Below, in pieces: positions 39,247 to 47,014 of a DNA stretch of 64,000 bases. Source of the DNA: Nocardia nova SH22a (GTDB lineage Bacteria > Actinomycetota > Actinomycetes > Mycobacteriales > Mycobacteriaceae); contig NZ_CP006850.1 of the NCBI RefSeq assembly GCF_000523235.1, positions 868,001 through 932,000 of the forward strand. Reading direction: 5' to 3'. The translations under genes were made by a program, and so were the position numbers. Under the pieces are notes generated by a model. That model saw only the letters and a list, made by a program, of their open reading frames with translations, did not search any database and was not told the DNA's origin. The stretch's first letter is position 1. Each line of letters starts with the position of its first letter.

Positions 39247-39318
39247 GAAGACAGTCAAGAACCGGGATGGATCCGGTCCGAATCGAAGCTCCTGAAACCC
39301 AAAAAGGAGAGAGTGGAG

Positions 39319-40203
39319 ATGTCAGAAACCGGCAGCACCGTACCCAGGCGGCAACTGGGCAGGTACCTTCGCGAGCTGCGATCCGAAACCGGGATGACCA
39401 TCGTGGAGGTGGCTCAGAAGGCCGGGGTGGGCTCGAGTACCGTGCAACGCTTCGAACGGGGCCTGTTCCCGGCGAAACTACGGACCGCTGATGTTCGTGC
39501 ACTCTGTGATGTGCTGGGTGCCGACGAGAATCTGACCCGGGCGCTGGAAGGTCTTGCGCAACAGGCGAATGTGCAGAACTGGTGGCACGAATTCGACGAC
39601 TTGATCCCACAGGATTTCGACGTGTACATGGGATTGGAGGCATTGGCGGAGCGGGTGTGGGTCTATTCTCCCGATGCGGTGATCGGGCTGCTTCAGACTG
39701 CCGACTATGCGAAAGTGCTGACGCATGGGGTGTTCCCGCATGCGACGGCCGACGAGATCGCACAGCGTGTCCACATGCGGATGCGTCGCCAATCGCTGAT
39801 TACCAGGCGGCGATGCCCGGCACATTTGAGCGTGGTCTTGGGAGAGGCGTCAATTCGTCGCGAGGTCGGGGGACAGCGAGTGATGGCTGCGCAACTGCGG
39901 CGATTGGCCGACATCAGTACGATGCCTAACATCTCGTTGCGAATCCTGCCATTTTCGGCCGGAATACCGCTCGGTGAGGTGCATAGCCGATTCATTGTTC
40001 TGGAGTCCGGCAACGACGCGAAGGGCAACCCGATCGAGCCGTCCGTCGTCTATCTCGAGCATGCAACGGGGTGCATGTATCTGGAGAAGCCAAGCGCCGT
40101 ACGTCATTACACTGAGGCATATAAGGGTATACAGCGAGCCGCGCTGGATGAGCGGACGAGCAGGGACCTGCTTCGCCGGGTAGCAAGGGAGTTTGCATCA
40201 TGA
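39319..40203 (+). CDS. Helix-turn-helix regulator with DUF5753 (Scr1 family)
   Basis: A 294-aa protein. The N-terminal XRE-type HTH (about residues 12-68: LGRYLRELRSETGMTIVEVAQKAG...) is followed by a DUF5753 domain (about 85-280) with the usual AERVWVYSPDAVIGLLQT and MRMRRQSLITRR segments. Family members pair with a small DUF397 protein and behave like antitoxin-type regulators or developmental regulators in Streptomyces. ATG 39319 has AGGAGAG seven bases upstream. Its stop codon overlaps the next start by ATGA, so the two proteins are translationally coupled. GC content is lower than for neighbours, consistent with accessory DNA. Confidence 0.9.
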   Translation: MSETGSTVPRRQLGRYLRELRSETGMTIVEVAQKAGVGSSTVQRFERGLFPAKLRTADVRALCDVLGADENLTRALEGLAQQANVQNWWHEFDDLIPQDFDVYMGLEALAERVWVYSPDAVIGLLQTADYAKVLTHGVFPHATADEIAQRVHMRMRRQSLITRRRCPAHLSVVLGEASIRREVGGQRVMAAQLRRLADISTMPNISLRILPFSAGIPLGEVHSRFIVLESGNDAKGNPIEPSVVYLEHATGCMYLEKPSAVRHYTEAYKGIQRAALDERTSRDLLRRVAREFAS

Positions 40204-40418
40204 CCAGCAAGTACGACGTGGACCTATCGAGCGCGCAGTGGTTCACCAGCACACGCACTTCGGGAGGCAGGGAATGCGTTGAAGTCGCTTTCCTGGAGGG
40301 CGGGCTTGTCGGGGTTCGCGACAGCAAGGATCGCTCTCGCCCGCCGCTGGTGTTCAGTCCCGGTGAGTGGCAGGCCTTCATCGGCGGAGCCAAGGGCGGC
40401 GAGTTCGATCGCGGGTAG
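40200..40418 (+). CDS. DUF397 protein, partner of the Scr1-type regulator
   Basis: A 72-aa protein with the DUF397 pattern: AQWFTSTRTSGGRECVEVAF near the start, VRDSKDR in the middle and FSPGEWQAFIGG at the end. DUF397 genes are nearly always beside an HTH/DUF5753 gene, and Scr1/Scr2-type pairs have been proposed to act as toxin-antitoxin-like modules. The ATGA overlap with the regulator gene supports a shared message. It ends shortly before a strong hairpin at 40443. Confidence 0.88.
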   Translation: MTSKYDVDLSSAQWFTSTRTSGGRECVEVAFLEGGLVGVRDSKDRSRPPLVFSPGEWQAFIGGAKGGEFDRG

Positions 40419-40442
40419 CAGTCTGCGGCAGCTTTCCGTCAA

Positions 40443-40487
40443 ACTGCCGCCTGCCGGGTAGATCGAGATCCGCTTCGGCAGGCGGCA
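40443..40487 (+). terminator. Perfect 13-bp hairpin after the DUF397 gene
   Basis: CTGCCGCCTGCCG (40443-40455) and CGGCAGGCGGCAG (40475-40487) are fully complementary with a 19-base loop, starting 25 bases after the stop codon. It has no U tract. It marks the end of the regulator pair and the border with the decayed fragments that follow. Confidence 0.7.
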
Positions 40488-40554
40488 GGGTCGTTCGGCG
40501 TGACCGATTCGACGTGTGGTGCGACGGCGCGCGAGTCTCCAACCTGCTCCGCGC

Positions 40555-40764
40555 TCAGTTTCGGTGAGACCTCGAACTGAATTGCCCCCTAGTGTGTCGA
40601 ACGCGATCGTGCAAGCGTGTCGGATTGAGCGGCCCCCAATGACGAGACCACCCGGAATTGAGTCCGGGTGTGGCTGTGTCGAACGCCACGCGGTCGATCT
40701 TCAGCCTCAGGTTCCCCTGCTCGACTTCGGCCGTGAGCTTCTTCCACGTATCTAGCTCTGACAT
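40555..40764 (-). pseudogene. Truncated ESX-neighbourhood gene fragment
   Basis: ATG 40764 has a good GGAAG ribosome-binding site and begins MSELDTWKKLTAEVEQGNLRLKIDRVAFD, which looks like the N terminus of a longer helical protein common near ESX and DUF3558 genes in Nocardia (from memory). After about 30 residues the frame runs into sequence that, read in another frame, resembles the C-terminal part of the DUF3558-like fragment at 40794-41060: bases 40553-40620 closely resemble 40868-40940. The gene therefore seems to have lost its body through a recombination that brought in a partial duplicate. I treat it as a remnant. Confidence 0.5.
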
Positions 40765-40793
40765 CGCTGCACTTCCTTCGCATCGGCCGGACG

Positions 40794-41060
40794 CTACTGC
40801 GGGAGGTTCTTGTCCAGCACGCCTGCGATACGTGAGGCCTCGGCACACGCGTCCCCGAACTGCCTCGAGCTCAGCTTTGGCGTCAAATCGAATTGAATTG
40901 GCCCCCCGGGCATGTCGAACGCGATCGTGCACGCATGGGGATCGTCATTGTGCAGCAACTGGGTTGCGGCACGTCCAGACACTGTCACCGGCTGCGGGTC
41001 GTGGAACAGGGTCGTGTTGTGTTCGGTGGTATGCGCCGCGGCCTCGCCATATGCAACCAC
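40794..41060 (-). pseudogene. DUF3558-like lipoprotein, C-terminal fragment
   Basis: About 88 codons (open to about 41093) ending in VTVSGRAATQLL, CTIAFDMPGG, QFDLTPK and CAEASRIAGVLDKNLPQ. The spacing of GRAA, the CTIAF strand, the late Cys and the terminal LPQ fits the C-terminal half of DUF3558 exported lipoproteins. The signal peptide, lipobox and first half are missing: upstream the frame meets a stop near 41094, inside a fragment of a different gene on the other strand. A partial second copy of its 3' end lies at about 40553-40620. Family assignment is moderate; truncation is clear if it is right. Confidence 0.45.
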
Positions 41061-41076
41061 CGTCTCGCAAACGATG

Positions 41077-41601
41077 CGGACACCGCAGACGATTCAGGCC
41101 CCGTCCAGCACTCCCGGACCGGGTGGGTCGGACCCGGCTGCCACCACAGCCGCCGGATTCGACCCCAGCACTCAGGGCGGCGGAACCTCGGGTCCCGGCC
41201 TGGGCGGCGGCTCGCACGGTTCTGGAACCGGCGGCGGTCTGCCGGGACCGGGCAGCGGTAAGCCTGGGCTCGGGTCCGCCGTACCAGGTGGGATCGCCGC
41301 CGCACAGCAGGGCGTGCCGCCCGGACTCCGGTCGCCTGGGCAGGCGGGTGCGCCAGGCATGTCGGGCGTGCCCGGAGGCGGTAAGGGAGGTAAGTCCGAG
41401 GAGGACAAGGACCGCCAGGGTGCGGAATACCTTCGGGGGAGGCATCTCGAGGAGTGGATCGAGGACGGGCGCAAGGTGTTGCCCGCCTACGGTGCGATCG
41501 GCGAATATCAGGAACAGGAGTGGGAATCCGCGAGTCGGCCGCTCGCACCTCGCCCGCCGAGCCCGCCCGAGCGCGGCCGTTCTCCGGGAGAATATCGTTG
41601 A
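41077..41601 (+). pseudogene. C-terminal fragment of a Gly/Pro-rich ESX/PPE-like protein
   Basis: About 174 codons. Residues 10-100 are Gly/Pro/Ser-rich low complexity (GPGLGGGSHGSGTGGG and similar), then GGKGGKSEEDKDRQGAEYL and HLEEWIEDGRKVLPAYGAIGE, a tail I associate with Nocardia PPE-like/WXG proteins encoded next to EspG. The helical N-terminal domain is absent, and there is no ribosome-binding site at ATG 41077; the frame continues upstream antisense to the DUF3558-like fragment, which looks like a recombination joint. Its stop overlaps the EspG start (TTGA), the usual coupling for an intact ancestor. It may still be translated, but would lack the secretion domain. Confidence 0.5.
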
Positions 41602-42416
41602 TCCACTGGCAGTTGACGAGCGCGCAGTATGAGGCGGCGTTCTTCGCGATGGAACGTGACCGCTTGCCGTATCCGACGTGGAATGCGCTGCGCGCCAACG
41701 ACGATGCCGACCTCGGCCGTCAGCGCCGGGAAGCGATCGACACCCTGCGCCTTCGGGTGGACGATGAATTCGCTCGTGCTTTCCACATCCTGACCGAACC
41801 GGAGGTCCGGTTACATGTGCGCGGTCGCCTCGGCAGCGATCCCGATCATCCCGATTGGCAACTGCGCGGCTATGCAGGGTTCGGGTCGTCCGCCGCCGCG
41901 GTGGTCGTGCAGGACCCAGACCCGGAACCCGGTGTGAGCGGCGATGTTTCGATCAGCCTGTGTACCCACGTGCAAGCGCTGGGACTGCTGGCCCATACTC
42001 TCCCCGAGGTCCCGCCCGGCCGCCACGAACTCAACGCTCCGAAATCCGAACTCGACCTCGAACCCGATTCCCTCGGCTGGAACAAGCCGCCCACCCTCCG
42101 CGAACGTATGGACAAATTCTTCGCCCGGCCCCGCACTGGATGGGGCGAAGTTCTGTGCTACCCAGGAAGATTCCTCGACAACCGCACGGACGGTGTCGAG
42201 AGTTTCTACTGGATGGATTTCTCCGGCGACGGCCGCTACTACGTCCGAGAAGATCAGGTCGGCTATACCATCCAGCCCATGACCCACGACGGTTTCATCA
42301 GTCATGCCCGCGTCCTCGCCCGGCGGGTCCGGGAACTCGGGGCACGATCCGCTCGAGTGTGGGACGGCGCGCAACCCCGGTTACCATTCATGAATTTCCG
42401 TTGTAGTCCCGCGTGA
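41598..42416 (+). CDS. ESX secretion-associated protein, EspG family
   Basis: A 272-aa soluble protein. TTG 41598 has a CGGGAGA site and overlaps the stop of the upstream fragment. The N terminus MIHWQLTSAQYEAAFFAMERDRLPYP and the REAIDTLRLRVDDEFARAFHILTEPEVRLHVRG segment fit EspG proteins, cytosolic chaperones that hold PE/PPE-type substrates for type VII secretion. It stands next to the remains of a PPE-like gene, so its cognate substrate may be lost or encoded elsewhere. Its 3' end overlaps the convergent gene ending at 42381 by 36 bases. Confidence 0.78.
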   Translation: MIHWQLTSAQYEAAFFAMERDRLPYPTWNALRANDDADLGRQRREAIDTLRLRVDDEFARAFHILTEPEVRLHVRGRLGSDPDHPDWQLRGYAGFGSSAAAVVVQDPDPEPGVSGDVSISLCTHVQALGLLAHTLPEVPPGRHELNAPKSELDLEPDSLGWNKPPTLRERMDKFFARPRTGWGEVLCYPGRFLDNRTDGVESFYWMDFSGDGRYYVREDQVGYTIQPMTHDGFISHARVLARRVRELGARSARVWDGAQPRLPFMNFRCSPA

Positions 42417-43049
42417 TTCGACTACGTCCGCAAATCTGGGGTGGGCCTTGATCGTTACCTCGGTGTACTCGGTGATGGGGCGAAACGGGACCAGATTCCC
42501 TGAGTGCCGGTAGATCAGGATTGCGAGCAGAAGTCCGAAAGGGAACCATCCGGGAAAGAGTCCGGCTATGAGTGGAGCGGGCAAGTGGTCGAAGGCTGAC
42601 ATCTGAATTCCCGCAAGTATGATCATGATCAGTCCGAGTCCGGCCAGGACAATGGCATGACCGACACACTGCCGAACTGTTTTCAGCCTCAGGCATTTCG
42701 GACAAACCGGCCACTCGCCTTCTAGGATTGTCGATGGCGTGCTGATTTCTTTTCTTCGGAATGTGACTGTCAGATAGAACGCATGCAAAATATTTGCAAT
42801 TTCATAAGAAAACGTGCGTTGCACCCAGTGGAAATCTTCGCGCCAACCGAATAACTTCGATGCGAACTCGTAGTCCTTCGTCACGTGTAGTTTTGTCGGT
42901 TTTCCGTGTCGTGCGCACCGATCGGGTAGATCGTCTGTCAGTTGCATCACGAAGGTATCGCGCGGGTCGAATTCGGGATCCTGAGCGAAGTCGTCACGCA
43001 ATTGTGTGCGAACCCGTACGTCCCGCCTTTTCCGTGATGGGGAAATCAT
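42381..43049 (-). CDS. Unknown membrane protein of the ESX gene group
   Basis: A 222-aa protein. The N-terminal 120 residues are soluble and include CARHGKP and later CPKCLRL, a possible metal-binding pair. Two hydrophobic segments follow (about 130-150, VLAGLGLIMIILAG; about 162-182, LIAGLFPGWFPFGLLLAILIY). No family is recognised. It starts inside the end of the preceding gene (ATGA overlap) and is the last of four genes on the minus strand; base composition is more AT-rich than the window average, as is typical for acquired DNA. Confidence 0.65.
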   Translation of the reverse strand: MISPSRKRRDVRVRTQLRDDFAQDPEFDPRDTFVMQLTDDLPDRCARHGKPTKLHVTKDYEFASKLFGWREDFHWVQRTFSYEIANILHAFYLTVTFRRKEISTPSTILEGEWPVCPKCLRLKTVRQCVGHAIVLAGLGLIMIILAGIQMSAFDHLPAPLIAGLFPGWFPFGLLLAILIYRHSGNLVPFRPITEYTEVTIKAHPRFADVVESRGTTTEIHEW

Positions 43050-43552
43050 TGCAGCCAGCCGTTCTTGCGGCGATCCTGGTAAAAAGTATCGTCCTCGTCG
43101 GGTTCGTCGGGGATGAAGATCTGCTCGCGGTTCGGTTTTCGAGTGCCGGGTACTGTCCCGCCGCTGGCGGACGCTGGAGGCCGCGCAGATGTGCGGCGGG
43201 CGTCTGCGCGAGCAGGAGTGGGGTTCTCTGTTTCCGGTGGTGTGTCGGGAGTTCGCCGTAGCCGCTCGAGTTCGCGCTCCCCACGCTCCGCAAGGCGACG
43301 GCGCTCTTCCTCCGGCATGTGGAGTGCCCGATTCATCTGTTCCCGCGGTATGCCGTCGACGATTCGTGCGAAGGTTTCCGAGGTTCCGAAACTCCGCATG
43401 GATGTCTTACCTGCGAGTACGTCATCGATTTGGCGTCGCATATCCGAGTCCGCCGTCGCAGACTTTATGGCGAGTAGGGAATTCCGGAGTTGTATGGATA
43501 CGCCACGGTCGCCGTGTGCGATATCGAACGCAAATTCAGGTTGGCTTGCCAT
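43046..43552 (-). CDS. Unknown protein of the ESX gene group
   Basis: A 168-aa soluble, charged protein. Residues 1-85 have the pattern FDIAHGDRGVSIQLRNSLLAIK...DDVLAGKTSMRSFGTSETF, and 85-100 form an acidic/basic helix (PEEERRRLAERGERELERL), followed by a Pro/Ala/Arg-rich disordered tail. Similar proteins accompany WXG genes in Nocardia as I recall, but no function is known. It is separated from the WXG gene by a few bases and overlaps the next gene, so it belongs to the same operon. Confidence 0.68.
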   Translation of the reverse strand: MASQPEFAFDIAHGDRGVSIQLRNSLLAIKSATADSDMRRQIDDVLAGKTSMRSFGTSETFARIVDGIPREQMNRALHMPEEERRRLAERGERELERLRRTPDTPPETENPTPARADARRTSARPPASASGGTVPGTRKPNREQIFIPDEPDEDDTFYQDRRKNGWLQ

Positions 43553-43557
43553 CTTTG

Positions 43558-44295
43558 CTAAGCTCCGGGGAAGTCGTAGGTTGAGTTCGGCAGAGGCGGG
43601 AGAGTGCTTGGGGTGGTCCGGCTCGACATTGTGTGTAGTAATCCGATTGTGCCGTAGATTGCCTTGTAAACCTTGTTGACAAGTTTTACCAAGTCACCGG
43701 CGATCCTGACTATCTGAGCGAAATAGTATGCTGTCATGGCTGCCTGCTGTACTGCCACTATGGAACCTACGCCGGTCGAGACCAGTGCCGCCTCGGCGGC
43801 CAGGGAAATGCCGGCGAGAATTGCCCAGTCGGCGAGGTCCTGCAGGAGGTCGCCGACAAGGCGGCCCAGCTCCCGCATTCCGGTACTGATATTCGTCAGC
43901 TCCCGATCCATGTCTTCCAGTGTGGGTACCTGAAATTTTAGACATGAGGCCAGGTAATCGAAATTCTGATCCGCGTTGGCTGCGGCATTGCCGTGCCAGG
44001 TCGAGCCGGCGCTTTGTTGCCATTGCGTGTTTATTTCCTGCGCGAAAGCAGTATTGAATCGACCGAGGTTCCCCGCAGCCCCAGCGGCCTTCTTCACCGC
44101 CTCCCAATCGCCGGTCACCTTCTCCGACGCCCACCCGAAGATATCGAATCCGACTGCCTCCTTGACGATCCACGAAATGTAATAAGCAGGTGAGGCATAG
44201 TTCCCACCGGCCACGAACGACACCAGAAACGGCATCGGATCGTCGGCCTGCGGCTCGACCAATGTGCTGTCGGGTCGGGGCAAGGGCTGGCTCAT
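43558..44295 (-). CDS. WXG-type ESX substrate-like protein
   Basis: A 245-aa protein. A helical hairpin with the WxG turn (QQSAGSTWHGNAAAN, about residues 108-122) marks it as a WXG100-superfamily protein with N- and C-terminal extensions. Residues 155-205 are hydrophobic and Ala-rich (LADWAILAGISLAAEAALVST) and could be a membrane-active or helical region. The long frame upstream of 44295 overlaps another gene and is not coding. The ATGA overlap with the EspC-like gene indicates coupled expression. Such pairs are exported by a type VII system or act with it; no ESX core gene is in this window. Confidence 0.72.
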   Translation of the reverse strand: MSQPLPRPDSTLVEPQADDPMPFLVSFVAGGNYASPAYYISWIVKEAVGFDIFGWASEKVTGDWEAVKKAAGAAGNLGRFNTAFAQEINTQWQQSAGSTWHGNAAANADQNFDYLASCLKFQVPTLEDMDRELTNISTGMRELGRLVGDLLQDLADWAILAGISLAAEAALVSTGVGSIVAVQQAAMTAYYFAQIVRIAGDLVKLVNKVYKAIYGTIGLLHTMSSRTTPSTLPPLPNSTYDFPGA

Positions 44296-44612
44296 CGCTT
44301 CGCCCCCGGATACGTCTCGTCCAGCCTCGCGGCCGACTCGTGATCGGTTGTCCGGTAGAGCTGTGCGGCCTTGCCCAGTTCTGTTGCGGAACTGTCCGAC
44401 AACGTCTGCAGGTGTTTGTAATTGGCCTCGAGGTTCTGCTGGATCTGCTCGACGATCCCCTTGACCTGCAGGTAGATTCCGGTCCCGGCATCGTCCAGAT
44501 CGAGCCACTTCGTGGCGTGCGCGACCGCCGCGCCCGCCTGCCCGGCGAGGTCGCGCATCACCCCACCGAACTTGTCGACATCGTCGGGTACCACTTGGAA
44601 TTCGGCCGCCAC
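44292..44612 (-). CDS. ESX-1 secretion-associated protein, EspC-like (DUF2580)
   Basis: A 106-aa helical protein with the EspC/DUF2580 pattern: FQVVPDDVDKFGGVMRDLAGQAG at the start and two long helices (QVKGIVEQIQQNLEANYKHLQTLSDSSA). GTG 44612 has AGGGGG eight bases upstream; the longer frame to 44768 lacks a site. EspC proteins are secreted by and needed for ESX-1 in mycobacteria; here the partner is probably the overlapping WXG gene. First gene of a four-gene minus-strand operon. Confidence 0.75.
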   Translation of the reverse strand: MAAEFQVVPDDVDKFGGVMRDLAGQAGAAVAHATKWLDLDDAGTGIYLQVKGIVEQIQQNLEANYKHLQTLSDSSATELGKAAQLYRTTDHESAARLDETYPGAKR

Positions 44613-44852
44613 GGCGCTGCCCCCTGTACGAGAGTTCGACTTCGGATCGATGCGGGGCAGCCGGATGTTGCTCGGCCAGCCGGTGACGTGGTTCGCAGCC
44701 CCCCACCAACGATCGTTGGACACCTCGATTGAACCACAACGCGCCCACCGCCGGACGGGTCGGTGCACAGGTCGGCCCGACGACGCTAACGTGAGCGGGC
44801 GGCCGAAATGGCCAGTGCGGACATGATTTTCGCACCGGAACGGCCGAGGATC

Positions 44853-45719
44853 TCACACTGTCGTGCGCCGATAGTGTTCGGCGATCTCGTCGCTCGTCGT
44901 CACCCAGACCCCGGGGTGGTTGACGACGTAGTCGAGTGCCTCGTCGAGGTAGCGGTGCCGGAATGCCTGGCCGGTCACGAAGGGGTGCAGGGCCAGCGCC
45001 ATCACTCGGCCGCTGTCGGCGGCGTCGAGGTAGAGCTGATCGAGTTGGTCGCGGACCATGCGGACGAAGTCGGGGCCGGTGAGGCCCTTGCTGACGAAGA
45101 TGCCGATGTCGTTGAGCTCCACCGAGTACGGGACGCTCAGCATGCCCGGCACGTTCAGGCGGTAGGGCTGGTCGTCGTTGGTCCAGTCGAGGACGTAGCT
45201 CAGGCCCAGGTCGGAGAGGAGTTCGGCGGTGTGGAAGGTTTCGGTGAGTCCGGGGCCCATCCAGCCGCGGGGGCGGTGGCCGGTGGTCTTCTCGATGGTC
45301 GTGACGATATCGGTGAGGATCCGCCGCTCCTCGTCGGGTGACATGCCGGTGTGCAGGTGACTGTTGCTGCTGCCGTGTGCCAGCCAATCCCAGCCGCGAT
45401 CGTTCCCGGCCGCGATGATCTGCGGATATCGCTGTCCCACATCGGAGTTCAGTAGCGCGCTGGCGCGGATTCCGTACTTGTCGAGTAGTTGGATCTGCCG
45501 CCAGATTCCCACGCGCGGTCCGTAGTCGCGCCAGCCGTAGTTCAGCGCGTCGGGGGTGAGGCCGGTGGTGCCCTCGTAGGTCGCGGTTCCGGGTAGGTCG
45601 GCGTAGAAGTGCTCGATGTTCAGGCCGACGTACAAGGCGACGCGTTTGCCGTCGGGCCAGTGGATCGGGGCCCGTTCGGTGATCGGTGAGTAGTCGTACA
45701 GGGTGAGGTCGGTGCTCAT
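44853..45719 (-). CDS. Polysaccharide deacetylase (CE4/PuuE-like)
   Basis: A 288-aa cytosolic protein without a signal peptide. It fits the PuuE/CE4 barrel family: WPDGKRVALYVGLNIEHF near 22-40, HGSSNSHLHTGMSPDEE near 115-130, GWMGPGLTETF near 152, and ALALHPFVTGQ near 241. Members hydrolyse amide or N-acetyl bonds; the PuuE branch acts on allantoin-like small molecules rather than chitin. The exact substrate is unknown. It is divergent from a MerR-type regulator, with a perfect operator palindrome between them, so an inducer recognised by that regulator probably controls it. Confidence 0.8.
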   Translation of the reverse strand: MSTDLTLYDYSPITERAPIHWPDGKRVALYVGLNIEHFYADLPGTATYEGTTGLTPDALNYGWRDYGPRVGIWRQIQLLDKYGIRASALLNSDVGQRYPQIIAAGNDRGWDWLAHGSSNSHLHTGMSPDEERRILTDIVTTIEKTTGHRPRGWMGPGLTETFHTAELLSDLGLSYVLDWTNDDQPYRLNVPGMLSVPYSVELNDIGIFVSKGLTGPDFVRMVRDQLDQLYLDAADSGRVMALALHPFVTGQAFRHRYLDEALDYVVNHPGVWVTTSDEIAEHYRRTTV

Positions 45720-45734
45720 GTCACGTATGGTCGG

Positions 45735-45756
45735 ACCTTCACATTGATGTGAAGGT
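45735..45756. promoter_or_regulatory. Perfect 22-bp MerR-type operator
   Basis: Arms ACCTTCACAT (45735-45744) and ATGTGAAGGT (45747-45756) are exact inverse complements around TG. It lies between the divergent deacetylase and MerR genes, 16 bases from one start and about 30 from the other. Arms beginning ACCTT and separated by a short spacer are typical of MerR-family operators. Confidence 0.8.
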
Positions 45757-45785
45757 CAATCGGAAGTCGTTGTGAGGTGGGCCAT

Positions 45786-46184
45786 ATGCGAATCGGTGAG
45801 CTGTCCGAACGGACCGAGACCTCCCGGCGACTGCTGCGCTACTACGAGGAGCAGGGCTTGATCCGGGTGGCCCGCTGCGCCAATGGCTACCGCGATTACG
45901 ACGAGCGCCTGGTCGACCAGGTGATCCATATCCGCGGGCTGCTGGACGCGGGCCTGCCCACCCGCCTGATCAAGCAGATCCTGCCGTGCCTGGACCAGCC
46001 GCGCGATATCCACTTCGCCGATGCCACCCCCGAGATCATCGATTCACTGCAGGAGCAGTGTGACCGGTTGAGCGACCGCATCGAACTGCTCGTCCGCAAT
46101 CGCGACGCGATGGCGGCGTATATCGGCGAGCTGCGCGGATGCGCGCGTCCGGCTCACGCCCCCGTTTCGGCCGCGCGCCGGTAG
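45786..46184 (+). CDS. MerR-family transcriptional regulator
   Basis: A 132-aa protein. The winged HTH occupies residues 1-70 (MRIGELSERTETSRRLLRYYEEQGLI, then NGYRDYDERLVDQVIHIRGLLDAGLPT) and a coiled-coil dimer helix follows (about 78-118, EIIDSLQEQCDRLSDRIELLVRNRD). It lacks the cysteine set of mercury, copper or zinc sensors, so an organic inducer is more likely. GTG 45777 in the same frame is an alternative start. The perfect palindrome just upstream is its probable site for autoregulation and for controlling the deacetylase. Its 3' end overlaps the convergent permease gene by 31 bases. Confidence 0.88.
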   Translation: MRIGELSERTETSRRLLRYYEEQGLIRVARCANGYRDYDERLVDQVIHIRGLLDAGLPTRLIKQILPCLDQPRDIHFADATPEIIDSLQEQCDRLSDRIELLVRNRDAMAAYIGELRGCARPAHAPVSAARR

Positions 46185-47014
46185 CCGCGGATCGCCGGAT
46201 ATCCGAATACCACGATCATTCCGATCACCCAGGCCAGTGTCTTCAGCAGCGGTTCGGCCACCGGCCCGTCCCAGCACAGTCCGCGCATGGCGTCGATGGC
46301 TGTGCTCATCGGCTGGTTCTCGACGACCTTCTGCAACCAGGTGGGATAGGCGAAGATCGGTACGAAGCCGGAGTTGAAGAACATCAGCAGGGTGTTGATG
46401 ATGCTGATGATGTTGACCAGCAGGACGCCTTCGGACACCGTGGCCAGGGCGGTCACCATCACGGCGAAGGCCACGCCGAACAGGACCGGTATCCCGATCA
46501 TCGCCAGTGATGCCAGCGGGCCGTTCCAGAATCGGAATCCGATACAGACTCCGACGACGATCACGAACAGCGTGGTGATCAGGACGCGGATCGCCTCGGC
46601 CAGCAGTCGGCCGGTGAGTCCGGCGGCCCGGTGGATCGGCATGGTCCAGAACCTGCCGAGTAGTCCGGTGATCTTCTCCCTCTTGAAGCCCAGCGCACTG
46701 ACCACCGCGCCCGACATGGCGGCGACCAGGGTGATCATCGGGACCGTGCCGTACACGCTGGGCATGCCGGTGGCCTGGGAGATGGTGTCGCCGAGGACGA
46801 CCCGGAACATCAGCAGCGTCAGCGCGGGATAGAGCAGCGTCTGTATGGTGGTCGCGGGATCGCGCGCCCAGCCCATCAGCAGGCGCTTGCATTGGATGAG
46901 GCTGTGCCGGGCCCACACCGAGATCGCCCGTTCCGAGAAGGGGGCGACGGTGGGAAGCGGGGTACTCCAGCCGAACGTTTCGGGTGCTGCGGTTGTCTCG
47001 ACTGCCGTACTCAC
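46154..47014 (-). CDS. ABC-2 type exporter permease (DrrB/DrrC-like)
   Basis: A 286-aa membrane protein with about six helices and the ABC-2 permease layout: a soluble N terminus of about 35 residues, then RDPATTIQTLLYPALTLLMF and repeated hydrophobic segments to WVIGMIVVFGYPAIRGY. GTG 47014 overlaps the stop of the upstream permease gene (GTGA), so it is the third gene of an exporter operon (ATPase, permease, permease). DrrABC-type transporters extrude hydrophobic drugs or lipids such as daunorubicin or PDIM; the cargo here is unknown. Confidence 0.87.
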   Translation of the reverse strand: MSTAVETTAAPETFGWSTPLPTVAPFSERAISVWARHSLIQCKRLLMGWARDPATTIQTLLYPALTLLMFRVVLGDTISQATGMPSVYGTVPMITLVAAMSGAVVSALGFKREKITGLLGRFWTMPIHRAAGLTGRLLAEAIRVLITTLFVIVVGVCIGFRFWNGPLASLAMIGIPVLFGVAFAVMVTALATVSEGVLLVNIISIINTLLMFFNSGFVPIFAYPTWLQKVVENQPMSTAIDAMRGLCWDGPVAEPLLKTLAWVIGMIVVFGYPAIRGYRRAAETGA

